From Bartonella sp. WD12.1 (GTDB taxonomy: Bacteria; Pseudomonadota; Alphaproteobacteria; Rhizobiales; Rhizobiaceae): a DNA stretch of 64,000 nt. The notes below the pieces were generated by a model. It was not told the origin of the DNA. It saw nothing but the letters and a program-made list of their open reading frames with translations, and made no database searches. The DNA is taken from assembly GCF_002022415.1 (NCBI RefSeq), contig NZ_MUBG01000001.1, positions 1,253,501 through 1,317,500 on the forward strand, in the 5' to 3' direction. The translations under genes and the position numbers were made by a program. How positions within the stretch are numbered: the first letter of the stretch is position 1; the number at the start of each line of letters is the position of its first letter. Below are positions 9,100 to 18,238 of the stretch, one piece after another.

Positions 9100-12000
9100 A
9101 TGCACAAAAAGTCCCTTTTATTATCTACAGCAACTGCAACTATCGTATTGTTTAGTGCCCATCTTAATGTACATGCAGCGAACACTCTTAGCGCTACTGG
9201 TAGCCAAGATCCGCAGATGGTTTCTGGTCAGAAGTACGAAGCTAAAGATGAGGGCGGAAGCGCTGTTAGTGCAACAGGGGGTGGTAAAATTGACGGTAGC
9301 AAATTAACGTTGACTGCTAAGGAAAAAGGTAAAGGAACTGGCGCAAGCGCTAGCGACTCGGGAAGTGTGATTGAGTTGAAGGGCAATACATCCATTGAGC
9401 AACTTGCGACTGGTCTTAAGGCAGAAAAAGATGCTCAAATTATGATGACTGGCGGCACTATTGTTATAACTGATGTAGCAGTATCTGCTGCAAGCAAGGG
9501 TGTTGTTACATTAAATGACGTTCTCATGACATCTGAAAAACAAGGATTGGTTGCGACGGGTGGATCACACATCATAATGAATGGTGGCTCTATTGATGCA
9601 GGTAAAGGTGCGTCTAGTGACCTTTTTAGTAATGTAAATGTAAGAGGTGATGGCTCTGCTATAGCAGTCAAAGCTAAAGATAAGAGTATTATCACCTTAA
9701 ACAATGTTGAAACAATCCTATCTGATGGTGTTGGATTGTCTGCAGAAGGAGAAGAAACAACGATCACAATGAACGGTGGTATTGTCAATGCAGAAAAAAC
9801 AGCTGTGGAGGCTAGAAATAAAGGTATTATCAACTTAAACAAAGTGACAGTTGAGTCTGGCGATCGTGGACTATTTGCAGGCAAAGGGGCGCAAATCATG
9901 ATGAATGGCGGCTCTATTGATGCAAGCGTAGCGGTAAAAGCTCAATACAACAGCACTGTCATTTTAAACGATGCTGTAACAATTAAATCTGTAAAGAGAG
10001 GGCTATCTGCAAGTAACGAAGCCCAAATCATAATGAATGGCGGCTCTATTACAGCAGATAAAATGGCAGTAGAGGCTGTAGAAAAAAGTGTTGTAGAATT
10101 AAACAACGGTGTAAAAATCACGTCTAAAGATAAAGGACTGTTTGCAGACCAAGAATCAAAAATCACAATGAACGGGGGCTCTATTAAGGCGACTAATGCA
10201 GCAGTAAAGAGTAAAGGTGCTGTCGAACTTAATAATGTTGAAGTCACATCTGAAAATGCCGGATTAGTCGCAGAAGAAGAAGCAAAAATCACAATGAATG
10301 GTGGCTCTATTACTGCAGATAAAAAAACAGCAGTGGAAGCTAAAAAGAAGAGTGCTATTAACTTAAATGGCGTAGCAATCACGTCTAAAGAAAAAGGACT
10401 GTCTGCAGAAGCACAAGAAGCACAAATTACAATGGTGGGAGGAAAAGTTAGCGGAAAGAACACAGTTTATGCAAAAGATGGAGGGCAAATTGCTCTTACA
10501 AACGTTGCCGTTACATCCAATCAAGGTATTGGTTTGTTTGCAGAAGGTGAAAACACGAAAGTTACAATGAATGGTGGTTCTGTTACTGCAATTGCAGGAG
10601 ATAATCCCGACGAGCAGGATGGTGTTGCCTTTTATGTAAAAGAAGGAGGGCAAATTGATATTGCCAATGTTTCTGCAACAGCAGATAAAGTCGGTTTAGA
10701 ATTATACAACGAACAAAAGGGAGATAATAAAGTCAATTTTACCAATACAAAACTTATTGTTAAAAATGGTACTGGTATTTATCTTAATGATGCTTCTCAC
10801 GATGAAGATGAAGGTCAAGAAGATCTTAGATCATCTGAAGAGCGTGCCCCTAAGGCTTTTAATAATGATATCACGCTTAAAAATTCAGAAATTCGTGCTG
10901 ATGTTCTACTGACAGTCACAGAGAAGGCTAAAGCTACTATAACCGCAGATCACTCTATCCTAGAAGGCCGTGTAGGTACTGGAGAGGAAGGTAAGATAAT
11001 CTTCGATCTCAACAATGGCTCTCAATGGATTTTAAAGGCCAGTAAAACAGAAAAAGGTGAGAAAGATCAGTTAGCTCCTATCGCTAATAGATCTCGTTCT
11101 GATATTTCTATACTCAATCTCAACGATAGTTCCATTGTTTTTGATAGTCCAACAGAGGGTCATTATCAGATATTGCAAGTAGGATCAGGAAATCCTGGTA
11201 CACAAAAAGTCTATAACGCGAAAGGTAATGCTAAACTCTACCTAAATGCTGAATGGAGTGATGGTAAGGAGATAAAAGATCAAAAAGCTGATCATCTGCT
11301 CATTAAAGGTGATGTGTCAGGATCAACAACAGTGTATGTTAACACCCAAGGAAGTGCTACAGAAGCTGCTGGTTTTGTCCCTTCGAATGAACGTGGAATT
11401 TCTCTAATCCAAGTCTCTGGAAAAGCAGAAGAAAATTCTTTCAAATTAGCAAATGGTTATACTACAGTTAGTGGTTCACCTTATAGATATACACTGAATG
11501 CCTATGGGCCAGAATCCAGTAAAGGTTCGACTAGTGCTAACCAAATGTTGATTGAGAAAGATCCTGTTGCAGATGATGAAAGTGTCCGCAATGATGGTGC
11601 TAAAGGTAATGATTTCTGGGATTTCCGTTTACAAAATCAATACCTTGCCAATTCAAACGTAAAAGCTCTTGTGCCACAAATGGCAAACTATTTGGTGATG
11701 CCTAGTGTTTTATTCTCCACTGGTTTCACTGATATCGAAAATCAAAATGCTCTCTTAACCGATATTCGGATAGCAATGCCATGGGAAATGCAAAATGAGA
11801 AGAAGAATCCTTTCTTCCTGTCTTCCTATGGAAGTAAAACAACTTTATCGTCTAACCGCACTGCTCTCGAATATGGTTATGGTGCTGATATCGGTTACGC
11901 TGCAATACAAACAGGCGTTGCATTGGCTCCATTGGAATGGCAAAACACCTCTTTACACTTTGGGCTTTTAGGAACTTACGGAAAGCTATCTTTCACGCCA

Positions 12001-12630
12001 CAAAATATGGCAGATGTTGACAAAACTGCACTCGAAAAATGGGGTGTTACAGCTTATAGTAGTGTGCAAAATAATAATGGAGTGTACTTCAATGCGCTCT
12101 TATCCTATGGTCTCTTGAAAGGAAATGTCTTCAATGCTGTCATTGGTCGTACTGCAAAATTAGACGATGCGAACACATGGAGTGCATCTGCTACTTTGGG
12201 TAAAAAGCTAGCAACCAGTGTTGAAGGATTGATGTTTGAACCACAGGTGCAAATTGCTTATCAGCAATTGTTGTTGGGTAGCATTCAAGATGCTAATAAC
12301 TTTAAGGTAGATGTAGGCAATCCTCATCAGTGGGCCGTTCGTATGGGTGGACGTTTAACTAAAAATGTTAACCGTGTTGAAGATGGTCATCTCTTTTCCT
12401 TCTATGGTAAACTGAACCTTATCAGTACTTTTGGTGATGAAGGAACAATACGCGTTGGTGATAGCTTCCATCTTGATCCTATGGGATCAGCAATTGAAGG
12501 AGGAATAGGTGTCAATGCGCAACTATTCCAGAATATCGCACTCCACGGGGATATTAGCTATCAGCAAAAACTTCAAAAAGCTGGTATATCTGGAGCGACT
12601 CTCTCAGGGGGATTGAAGTACCGTTTTTAA
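9100..12630 (+). CDS. Repeat-rich autotransporter adhesin (pertactin-like), first of three
   Basis: This 1176-residue type V secreted protein has an N-terminal signal peptide (MHKKSLLLSTATATIVLF, cleavage near VHAAN). The passenger, about 110-510, has nine copies of a roughly 44-residue unit marked by ITMNGGSI and by VELNNV-type strands with GLFAE turns, as expected for a beta-helix. Then comes a conserved junction (RSRSDISILNLNDS, LLIKGDVSGSTTVYVN, NERGISLIQV) resembling the pertactin-like autochaperone. The last 270 residues form the outer-membrane beta-barrel ending in Phe. Start 9100 is preferred (AAGGAA before it, and its start matches the two paralogues). The repeats are similar at DNA level, so length variation is likely. 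The ligand is unknown. Confidence 0.9.
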   Translation: MHKKSLLLSTATATIVLFSAHLNVHAANTLSATGSQDPQMVSGQKYEAKDEGGSAVSATGGGKIDGSKLTLTAKEKGKGTGASASDSGSVIELKGNTSIEQLATGLKAEKDAQIMMTGGTIVITDVAVSAASKGVVTLNDVLMTSEKQGLVATGGSHIIMNGGSIDAGKGASSDLFSNVNVRGDGSAIAVKAKDKSIITLNNVETILSDGVGLSAEGEETTITMNGGIVNAEKTAVEARNKGIINLNKVTVESGDRGLFAGKGAQIMMNGGSIDASVAVKAQYNSTVILNDAVTIKSVKRGLSASNEAQIIMNGGSITADKMAVEAVEKSVVELNNGVKITSKDKGLFADQESKITMNGGSIKATNAAVKSKGAVELNNVEVTSENAGLVAEEEAKITMNGGSITADKKTAVEAKKKSAINLNGVAITSKEKGLSAEAQEAQITMVGGKVSGKNTVYAKDGGQIALTNVAVTSNQGIGLFAEGENTKVTMNGGSVTAIAGDNPDEQDGVAFYVKEGGQIDIANVSATADKVGLELYNEQKGDNKVNFTNTKLIVKNGTGIYLNDASHDEDEGQEDLRSSEERAPKAFNNDITLKNSEIRADVLLTVTEKAKATITADHSILEGRVGTGEEGKIIFDLNNGSQWILKASKTEKGEKDQLAPIANRSRSDISILNLNDSSIVFDSPTEGHYQILQVGSGNPGTQKVYNAKGNAKLYLNAEWSDGKEIKDQKADHLLIKGDVSGSTTVYVNTQGSATEAAGFVPSNERGISLIQVSGKAEENSFKLANGYTTVSGSPYRYTLNAYGPESSKGSTSANQMLIEKDPVADDESVRNDGAKGNDFWDFRLQNQYLANSNVKALVPQMANYLVMPSVLFSTGFTDIENQNALLTDIRIAMPWEMQNEKKNPFFLSSYGSKTTLSSNRTALEYGYGADIGYAAIQTGVALAPLEWQNTSLHFGLLGTYGKLSFTPQNMADVDKTALEKWGVTAYSSVQNNNGVYFNALLSYGLLKGNVFNAVIGRTAKLDDANTWSASATLGKKLATSVEGLMFEPQVQIAYQQLLLGSIQDANNFKVDVGNPHQWAVRMGGRLTKNVNRVEDGHLFSFYGKLNLISTFGDEGTIRVGDSFHLDPMGSAIEGGIGVNAQLFQNIALHGDISYQQKLQKAGISGATLSGGLKYRF

Positions 12631-12652
12631 AACAAAATAATATTCACTTTGA

Positions 12653-12685
12653 TTAAAAAGGCAGCACAATGTGCTGCCTTTTTAA
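12653..12685 (+). terminator. Rho-independent terminator of the first autotransporter
   Basis: Fifteen-base arms (TTAAAAAGGCAGCAC and GTGCTGCCTTTTTAA) flank an AAT loop, 23 bases after the stop codon. The GC-rich inner stem followed by a T-run is a textbook intrinsic terminator. The A-run on the other side would let it work in both directions. Confidence 0.9.
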
Positions 12686-12809
12686 TATATAAAATCCTTT
12701 TACCCCATCACATAAAAACTGGTCATCAAAAGGAAACTTCCTCTTTATTTCTGGGAAAAATTAATACACGATGTTGTTGTAATTAACGATTGAAAGTGCC
12801 TAACATCAA

Positions 12810-13072
12810 CAGTTGTAACGTTACCTTCTATAGTGAAGGTGAATTGAACATCACCAAAACTTCTGGCGATTATAACAATATAAGCCAACAATAACTTCTC
12901 CTTTAATCCTATAGAATCCACATTAAAAAAGGAGAAAATTTATATGAAACGCGTTCAAAATATCACACTCCCTAGAAATTTTATCATCAGAAAAAACTCA
13001 AAAAGCCGGATTATCCGGAAATTTTCTCAGAAACATTGCATTACCATCTAAAAAAAATGTTTTTATCTTTTA
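12810..13072 (+). pseudogene. Relic of an autotransporter beta-barrel C-terminus
   Basis: No frame is open, but the DNA aligns by eye with the last 270 bases of the neighbouring autotransporters. Around 12825 the CCTTCTATAGTGAAGG stretch parallels CCTTCTATGGTAAACT of the intact genes. Around 12906 TCCTATAGAATCCACATTAA parallels the segment coding DPIGSAIEGG. From 12954 to 13060 the match is stronger, covering the end motif (QKLQKAGLSGAIFSG). Small deletions and stops have accumulated. It is the remnant of a fourth tandem copy, lost between the first and second intact genes, and it directly abuts the promoter of the second gene as the intact copy does before the third. Confidence 0.75.
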
Positions 13073-13074
13073 AA

Positions 13075-13132
13075 TAATAAAATATATATTGTTTTTTATT
13101 CTTTACATAAAATACAGAATAAGTTAAACGCT
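13075..13132 (+). promoter_or_regulatory. Duplicated upstream region of the second autotransporter
   Basis: The stretch from 13075 is nearly the same as 15535-15592 upstream of the third gene: both contain AATATATATTG, then CTTTACATAAAATACA and AATAAGTTAAA. Both lie 95-96 bases before the start codon. Conservation of an intergenic stretch this AT-rich suggests it carries the promoter, copied along with the gene. Exact -35 and -10 boxes cannot be assigned with confidence. Confidence 0.55.
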
Positions 13133-13175
13133 TTTAACAAATTTAGGAGGTGGATAAATATTTAAGGGTACATAG

Positions 13176-15512
13176 ATGCGTAAAAAATGTCTTTTATTAT
13201 GCACAATGAGTGGGGTTTTATTTTGTTCTTATTATAACATAAGTTATGCATATAGTGATACAATAGGGAGAGTTTCATCTAATATTAATAGCCAGCCAAT
13301 ATTCTCAAATAATTTAAGCATTTATGACAGAGAAATTGCAATAAAGGCTGATCGCTATCCTTTAACAATTACAATGAATAGAGGAAGTGTTTCAGGTTTT
13401 TATGCTCTTAGCGCAACGAATGGTGGAAGTATTAGTGGCACAGGCATTCGTGCAAGAGCAGAGCATGTTGGTTTGGTAGCCTCAGATGGGAGAATTAGCC
13501 TTAAAAATTCAATCATAACTACCAATCGCGGAGTTGGTATTGCCTTTCAACCGCCAATAATACCTCATAGAGGATATAATACTAATGTAGTAACATTTCT
13601 CAATACAAAGTTGTTTGTTAAAAGTGGTATAGGTATTTTAGGGCCTTTTGCAGACGGTGCAATAATCCTCCGAGATTCAAAAATTAGCGCTGATGTTTTA
13701 GTGAAAAATAAAGCGCATCCAGAAAACAATAATGCCATTCTTATGCTAACTGCAATTCACTCTACCTTAGAAGGTGGTACAAGATTTTTACAAGAAGAAT
13801 CTGCATCACAACGAGAAGCTGCAAATGTAATACAACATCGTAATAACCAATCTTCAATCTCCTCTACAATTCCACAACGAAAAATAATTTTTAATCTCGA
13901 CAATGGTTCTAAATGGATTTTAAGGGCTAGTAAAACAGAAACAAATGTTCAAGATAATATGCTTAGTCCCCTTCGAAAAAATTTGATTCTTGATATTACG
14001 GAAAGATCTCGTTCTGATATTTCTATACTTAATCTCAGCGATAGTACTGTTGCTTTTGAAAGCCCAACAGAAGGTCATTATCAAACATTGTATGTAGGAA
14101 CAGGAACAGATGGCCGTGAGGCAGTTTACAATGCAAAAGGTCATGTAAATCTTTACTTAAATGCTCAGTGGAGTGATAATAAGAGTGCACATCAACAAAA
14201 AATTGATCGCCTTTTCATCTTTGGTAATGTAACAGGCTCAACAACAGTCCATATCAATGTTTACGGAGATCCTGCAGACGTAACTGTATTTCATCCGTGG
14301 AATGAACGTGGAATTTCTTTAATCCAAGTTTTTGGAAATGCAAAAGAAAATTCCTTTGAATTAGCAAATGGCTATACCACCGTTCACGATTCACCTTACA
14401 AATATGTGTTGAATGCTTATGGACCAAAATCAAGCCGTGGTGCAGCTAATATCAACCAAAAATTGCCTGGTGTAAATCCGCATAATAATGCTTTTTGGGA
14501 TTTCCGCCTACAAAATCAATACCTCGATTCCAGTGCAAAGATAAAAGCTCTTGTGCCGCAAATGGCAAACTATTTAGTGATGCCGAGTGCTTTATTTTCT
14601 GCAGGTTTTACTGACATTGAAAATCAAAATACCCTCTTAACTAACATTCGAACAATGCCATGGGAAATGAAAAGCAATAAAAAGAGCTCTTTCTTCTTGT
14701 CTTCTTACGGAAATAAAGCGACTTTATCATCTAACCGCACTGCTCTTGAATACGGCTATGGTGCTGATATCGGCTATGCTGCGATACAAACAGGTGTCGC
14801 ATTGACCGCATTAGAAGGACAAAACACTTCTTCATATTTCGGGCTTTTAGGCACTTATGGAAAACTGTCTTTCACGCCACAAAATATGGCAGATGTTAAG
14901 AAGACTACACTCAATAAATGGACCCTCACAGCCTATAGTAGTATACAGCATAATGGTGGGGTATACGTTAATATGCTTTTGTCTTATGGTTTCTTGAGAG
15001 GTAATATCTCCAATGCCATTATCGGTCAAACTGCAAAAGTGGATGATGCAAAAACATGGAGTGCATCTGCTACATTGGGAAAACAGTTAGCAACCAGTGC
15101 TGAAGGCTTGGTGTTCGAGCCGCAAACACAGATTGTTTATCAGCAGTTGGTGTTTCGCACTATTAAAGATGCCGATAGATTTAAGGTGAATATGAACAAT
15201 CCTTATCAGTGGTTAATTCGTATGGGTGGGCGCCTAATTAAAAATGTTAATCAATTTGAAAATGGTCGTACCCTTTCCTTCTATGGTAAACTCAATCTTA
15301 TCAGTACTTTTGGTGAAAGAAAAACAATACAAGCAGGCAAGAAGAACTTCCAATTTGATTCTATAGGATCTGCAATTGAAGGAGGAATAGGTTTTAATGC
15401 ACAGTTTGTTCAAAACGTTACATTCCATGGAGATATTAGCTATAAGCAAAAACTTCAAAAAGCTGGTTTATCTGGAGCTATTTTCTCAGGAATATTGCGT
15501 TATCATTTTTAA
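13176..15512 (+). CDS. Autotransporter, second of three (short passenger)
   Basis: This 778-residue protein has a signal peptide (MRKKCLLLCTMSGVLFCS, cleavage near SYAYS). The passenger is short and lacks the 44-residue repeats of the first gene, but keeps strands such as VSGFYALSATNGGSI and the RSRSDISILNLSDS, GNVTGSTTVHIN and NERGISLIQVFG junction. The beta-barrel (about the last 270 residues) is closely similar to both paralogues and ends in an aromatic residue. AAGGG is 7 bases before the ATG. Expected location is the outer membrane with the passenger displayed or released. It is part of a tandem family formed by duplication; whether all three are expressed together or alternate is unknown. 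Confidence 0.88.
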   Translation: MRKKCLLLCTMSGVLFCSYYNISYAYSDTIGRVSSNINSQPIFSNNLSIYDREIAIKADRYPLTITMNRGSVSGFYALSATNGGSISGTGIRARAEHVGLVASDGRISLKNSIITTNRGVGIAFQPPIIPHRGYNTNVVTFLNTKLFVKSGIGILGPFADGAIILRDSKISADVLVKNKAHPENNNAILMLTAIHSTLEGGTRFLQEESASQREAANVIQHRNNQSSISSTIPQRKIIFNLDNGSKWILRASKTETNVQDNMLSPLRKNLILDITERSRSDISILNLSDSTVAFESPTEGHYQTLYVGTGTDGREAVYNAKGHVNLYLNAQWSDNKSAHQQKIDRLFIFGNVTGSTTVHINVYGDPADVTVFHPWNERGISLIQVFGNAKENSFELANGYTTVHDSPYKYVLNAYGPKSSRGAANINQKLPGVNPHNNAFWDFRLQNQYLDSSAKIKALVPQMANYLVMPSALFSAGFTDIENQNTLLTNIRTMPWEMKSNKKSSFFLSSYGNKATLSSNRTALEYGYGADIGYAAIQTGVALTALEGQNTSSYFGLLGTYGKLSFTPQNMADVKKTTLNKWTLTAYSSIQHNGGVYVNMLLSYGFLRGNISNAIIGQTAKVDDAKTWSASATLGKQLATSAEGLVFEPQTQIVYQQLVFRTIKDADRFKVNMNNPYQWLIRMGGRLIKNVNQFENGRTLSFYGKLNLISTFGERKTIQAGKKNFQFDSIGSAIEGGIGFNAQFVQNVTFHGDISYKQKLQKAGLSGAIFSGILRYHF

Positions 15513-15534
15513 AAAGTGTTTACATATCTTTAAG

Positions 15535-15592
15535 TTATAAAATATATATTGTGTTTTATACTTTACATAAAATACATAATAAGTTAAATGAT
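15535..15592 (+). promoter_or_regulatory. Duplicated upstream region of the third autotransporter
   Basis: It is the counterpart of 13075-13132 and lies 2460 bases downstream of it, the length of one gene unit. The shared blocks are AATATATATTG, CTTTACATAAAATACA and AATAAGTTAAA. It begins directly after the stop codon of the second gene, so the duplicated unit is the gene plus its leader. Confidence 0.55.
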
Positions 15593-15636
15593 TATTTAGA
15601 GATCTTAGAAGAGAAATACTATTTAAGGATATATAC

Positions 15637-18126
15637 ATGCGTAAAAAAAGCCTTTTGTTATGTACCGTAAGTGGATTTTTTTTATGTTCTTATTATAACA
15701 CGAGTTATGCACAAAATGATAGAGAATTGGTATTGTCGCGTACCGAGAGCTCTTCTTTAATCATACCTAGGGATCTAAGAAACAAAATAGGTAATAGCTA
15801 TGCAAACAGTAGTAATGCAATAAATGCAATAATGGTTGATGGATCTCGTTCTTCGTCAAAAACAATAGTAGGAAGAAACGTTTCAGGTTTTTATGCTCTT
15901 AGTGTAACGAATGGTGCAACTATTAATGCTGAAGATATTCATGCAACAGGAGGACAAGTTGGTTTGTCAGTTTCAGATGGTAAGATCAATCTTTCAAGGT
16001 CATTCGTAACTGTCGAGCGTGGAGCTGGTATCTCTTTCTTTTCTTACAAACAATTTGATTTAAGAGAGGATACCGATGTAGTAAGGTTGCTCAATACAAA
16101 GCTGTTTGTTAAAAGTGGTATGGGTATTTTAGGACCTTTTGCAAACAGTAAAGTATTTCTTAAAAATTCAGAAATTGATGCTGATGTTTTAGTTAAAAAT
16201 AGAGTGCGTGAAGGGGACAACATTGGTACTCTTACACTAACCGCAGATCACTCTATTTTAAAAGGGGGTACAAGGATTTTAAAACAAAAAGATATAGACG
16301 AAGCAAAGGCACGGTCGATACGTAACCATAATACAAATCGTCGAACACAGATCTACATTCCACAATCTATCAATGGAGAAGATCCTACAGAATCAATTTC
16401 TTCACAAATGACTGCTCAAAGAACAAGCAGATATTATCAAGCAATACAGGCATATCAAGCATATTATAATGAGCGAAGTGTGTCGTTTGGCCGTTTATGG
16501 CAAAAAACAGTTTTAAATCTCAATAATGGTTCTACATGGATCTTAAGGGTTAGTAAAACAGAAACAAATGCGCAAGATAATATGCTTGGTTCTATTCCAA
16601 CAGCATTAATTCTTGATATTGCTCAAAGATCCCGTTCTGATATTTCTGTGCTTAATGTCAACGATAGTACTATTATTTTTGAAAGCCCAGCACAAGGTCA
16701 TTATCAAACATTGTATGTAGGATCGGGAGATCCTGGTACCCGAGAAGTCTATAATGCAGGAAGTAATACTAAACTCTATTTAAATACTAATGGGCGAAAA
16801 GCTGACCGCCTATTTATTAAGGGAAACGTATCAGGATCAACAACAGTATATGTCAATATTCATGAAAATGTTTCAAATTCAGCTAATTTTCTGTTTATAA
16901 CTGACTCTCTTTCTTTAAATAAACGTGGGATTTCTCTTATCCAAGTTTTCGGAAATGCAGCAGAGAATTCCTTTAAACTAGCGAAAGGTTATATGACAAT
17001 CAACGGTTCACCTTACAAATATACGTTGAATGCCTATGGGCCGACATCACGTAATGGTATAGCTAATGTCAGTCAAACCTTATCGGATATAAATCCACAT
17101 AATAGTGCTTTTTGGGATTTCCGCCTGCAAAATCAATACCTTCCTAACTCAGACGTAAAGGCTCTTTTACCGCAAATGGCAAACTATTTAGTGATGCCAA
17201 ATGCTTTATTTGCTGCAGGTTTCACTGATATTGAAAATCAAAATGCTCTCTTAACCAATATTCGCCCAATGCCATGGGAAATGAAAGATAATAAGAAACT
17301 TTTCTTTTTCATATCTTCTTATGGAAACAAGGTGACGTTATCATCTAACCGCACTGCCCTTGAATACGGTTATGATGCTGATATTGGTTATGCTGCAATA
17401 CAAACGGGTGTTGCATTGGCTGCATTGGAAGGGGAAAATACTTCTTCATATTTCGGGCTTTTAGGCACTTATGGAAAACTGTCTTTCACGCCACAAAATA
17501 TGGCAGATGTTAAGAAGACTACATTCGATAAATGGCTTTTCACAGCATACAGCAGCATACAGCATGACAGTGGAGCGTACATTAATACGTTCTTATCCTA
17601 TGGTCTCTTTAGAGGAAATATCTCCAATGCCATTATTGGTCAAACTGCAAGAGTGGATGATGCTAAAACATGGAGTGCGTCTGCTACTTTGGGAAAACGG
17701 CTAGTAACTAGCATTGAAGACTTGGTATTTGAACCACAGACACAGATTGCTTATCAGCAATTGATGTTTAATACTATTCAAGATGCCGATAAATTTAAGG
17801 TGGATATCAGCAATCCTTATCAGTGGTCAATTCGTATGGGTGGGCGTTTGGTTAAGAATGTTAACCAGTTTGAAGATGGTCGTACCCTTTCTTTCTATGG
17901 TAAACTTAATCTTGTCAGTGTTTTTGGTGATGGAGGAACCGTACAAGTTTGCAAGAAGAGTTTCTATTTTGACCCTATAGGACCTGCAATTGAAGGGGGG
18001 ATAGGTGTTAATGCAGAACTTATTCAAAGCGTTACATTCCATGGAGATATTAGCTATCAGCAAAAACTTCAAAAAGCTGGCTTGTCTGGAGCTATTTTCT
18101 CAGGAACATTGCGTTATCATTTTTAA
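15637..18126 (+). CDS. Autotransporter, third of three
   Basis: This 829-residue paralogue of the second gene has a signal peptide (MRKKSLLLCTVSGFFLCS, cleavage near SYAQN), a short passenger, the conserved junction (RSRSDISVLNVNDS, GNVSGSTTVYVN) and a C-terminal barrel ending LRYHF. Compared with the second gene it has an insert of about 55 residues around 225-285, rich in Gln, Tyr and Arg (MTAQRTSRYYQAIQAYQAY). The passenger is the most diverged part and the barrel the most conserved, the usual sign of selection on exposed surface. AAGGA lies 8 bases before the ATG. The intrinsic terminator at 18145 ends the unit. Confidence 0.88.
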   Translation: MRKKSLLLCTVSGFFLCSYYNTSYAQNDRELVLSRTESSSLIIPRDLRNKIGNSYANSSNAINAIMVDGSRSSSKTIVGRNVSGFYALSVTNGATINAEDIHATGGQVGLSVSDGKINLSRSFVTVERGAGISFFSYKQFDLREDTDVVRLLNTKLFVKSGMGILGPFANSKVFLKNSEIDADVLVKNRVREGDNIGTLTLTADHSILKGGTRILKQKDIDEAKARSIRNHNTNRRTQIYIPQSINGEDPTESISSQMTAQRTSRYYQAIQAYQAYYNERSVSFGRLWQKTVLNLNNGSTWILRVSKTETNAQDNMLGSIPTALILDIAQRSRSDISVLNVNDSTIIFESPAQGHYQTLYVGSGDPGTREVYNAGSNTKLYLNTNGRKADRLFIKGNVSGSTTVYVNIHENVSNSANFLFITDSLSLNKRGISLIQVFGNAAENSFKLAKGYMTINGSPYKYTLNAYGPTSRNGIANVSQTLSDINPHNSAFWDFRLQNQYLPNSDVKALLPQMANYLVMPNALFAAGFTDIENQNALLTNIRPMPWEMKDNKKLFFFISSYGNKVTLSSNRTALEYGYDADIGYAAIQTGVALAALEGENTSSYFGLLGTYGKLSFTPQNMADVKKTTFDKWLFTAYSSIQHDSGAYINTFLSYGLFRGNISNAIIGQTARVDDAKTWSASATLGKRLVTSIEDLVFEPQTQIAYQQLMFNTIQDADKFKVDISNPYQWSIRMGGRLVKNVNQFEDGRTLSFYGKLNLVSVFGDGGTVQVCKKSFYFDPIGPAIEGGIGVNAELIQSVTFHGDISYQQKLQKAGLSGAIFSGTLRYHF

Positions 18127-18144
18127 AAACATTATTTTACTTTG

Positions 18145-18180
18145 ATCAAAAAGATAATTTTACGTGCTTGTCTTTTTGAT
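18145..18180 (+). terminator. Inverted repeat after the third autotransporter
   Basis: Arms ATCAAAAAGA and TCTTTTTGAT flank a 16-base loop, 19 bases after the stop. It lies between convergent genes, the third autotransporter and flagellin, so it could serve both. The stem is A/T-rich and weaker than the terminator at 12653. Confidence 0.5.
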
Positions 18181-18238
18181 ATGTTAGCGTTTTATTGCGT
18201 TACTAAAAAGGAATTAGCTTACCTAAAAAGTTGCTTTT

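Noticed and set aside
9430..10640. CRISPR array
   Set aside because: Repeats are coding, in frame, 128-193 bases apart and not separated by unique spacers.
9435..10653. Long minus-strand frames across the first autotransporter
   Set aside because: They mirror the repeat units of the plus-strand gene and have no signal, family or start.
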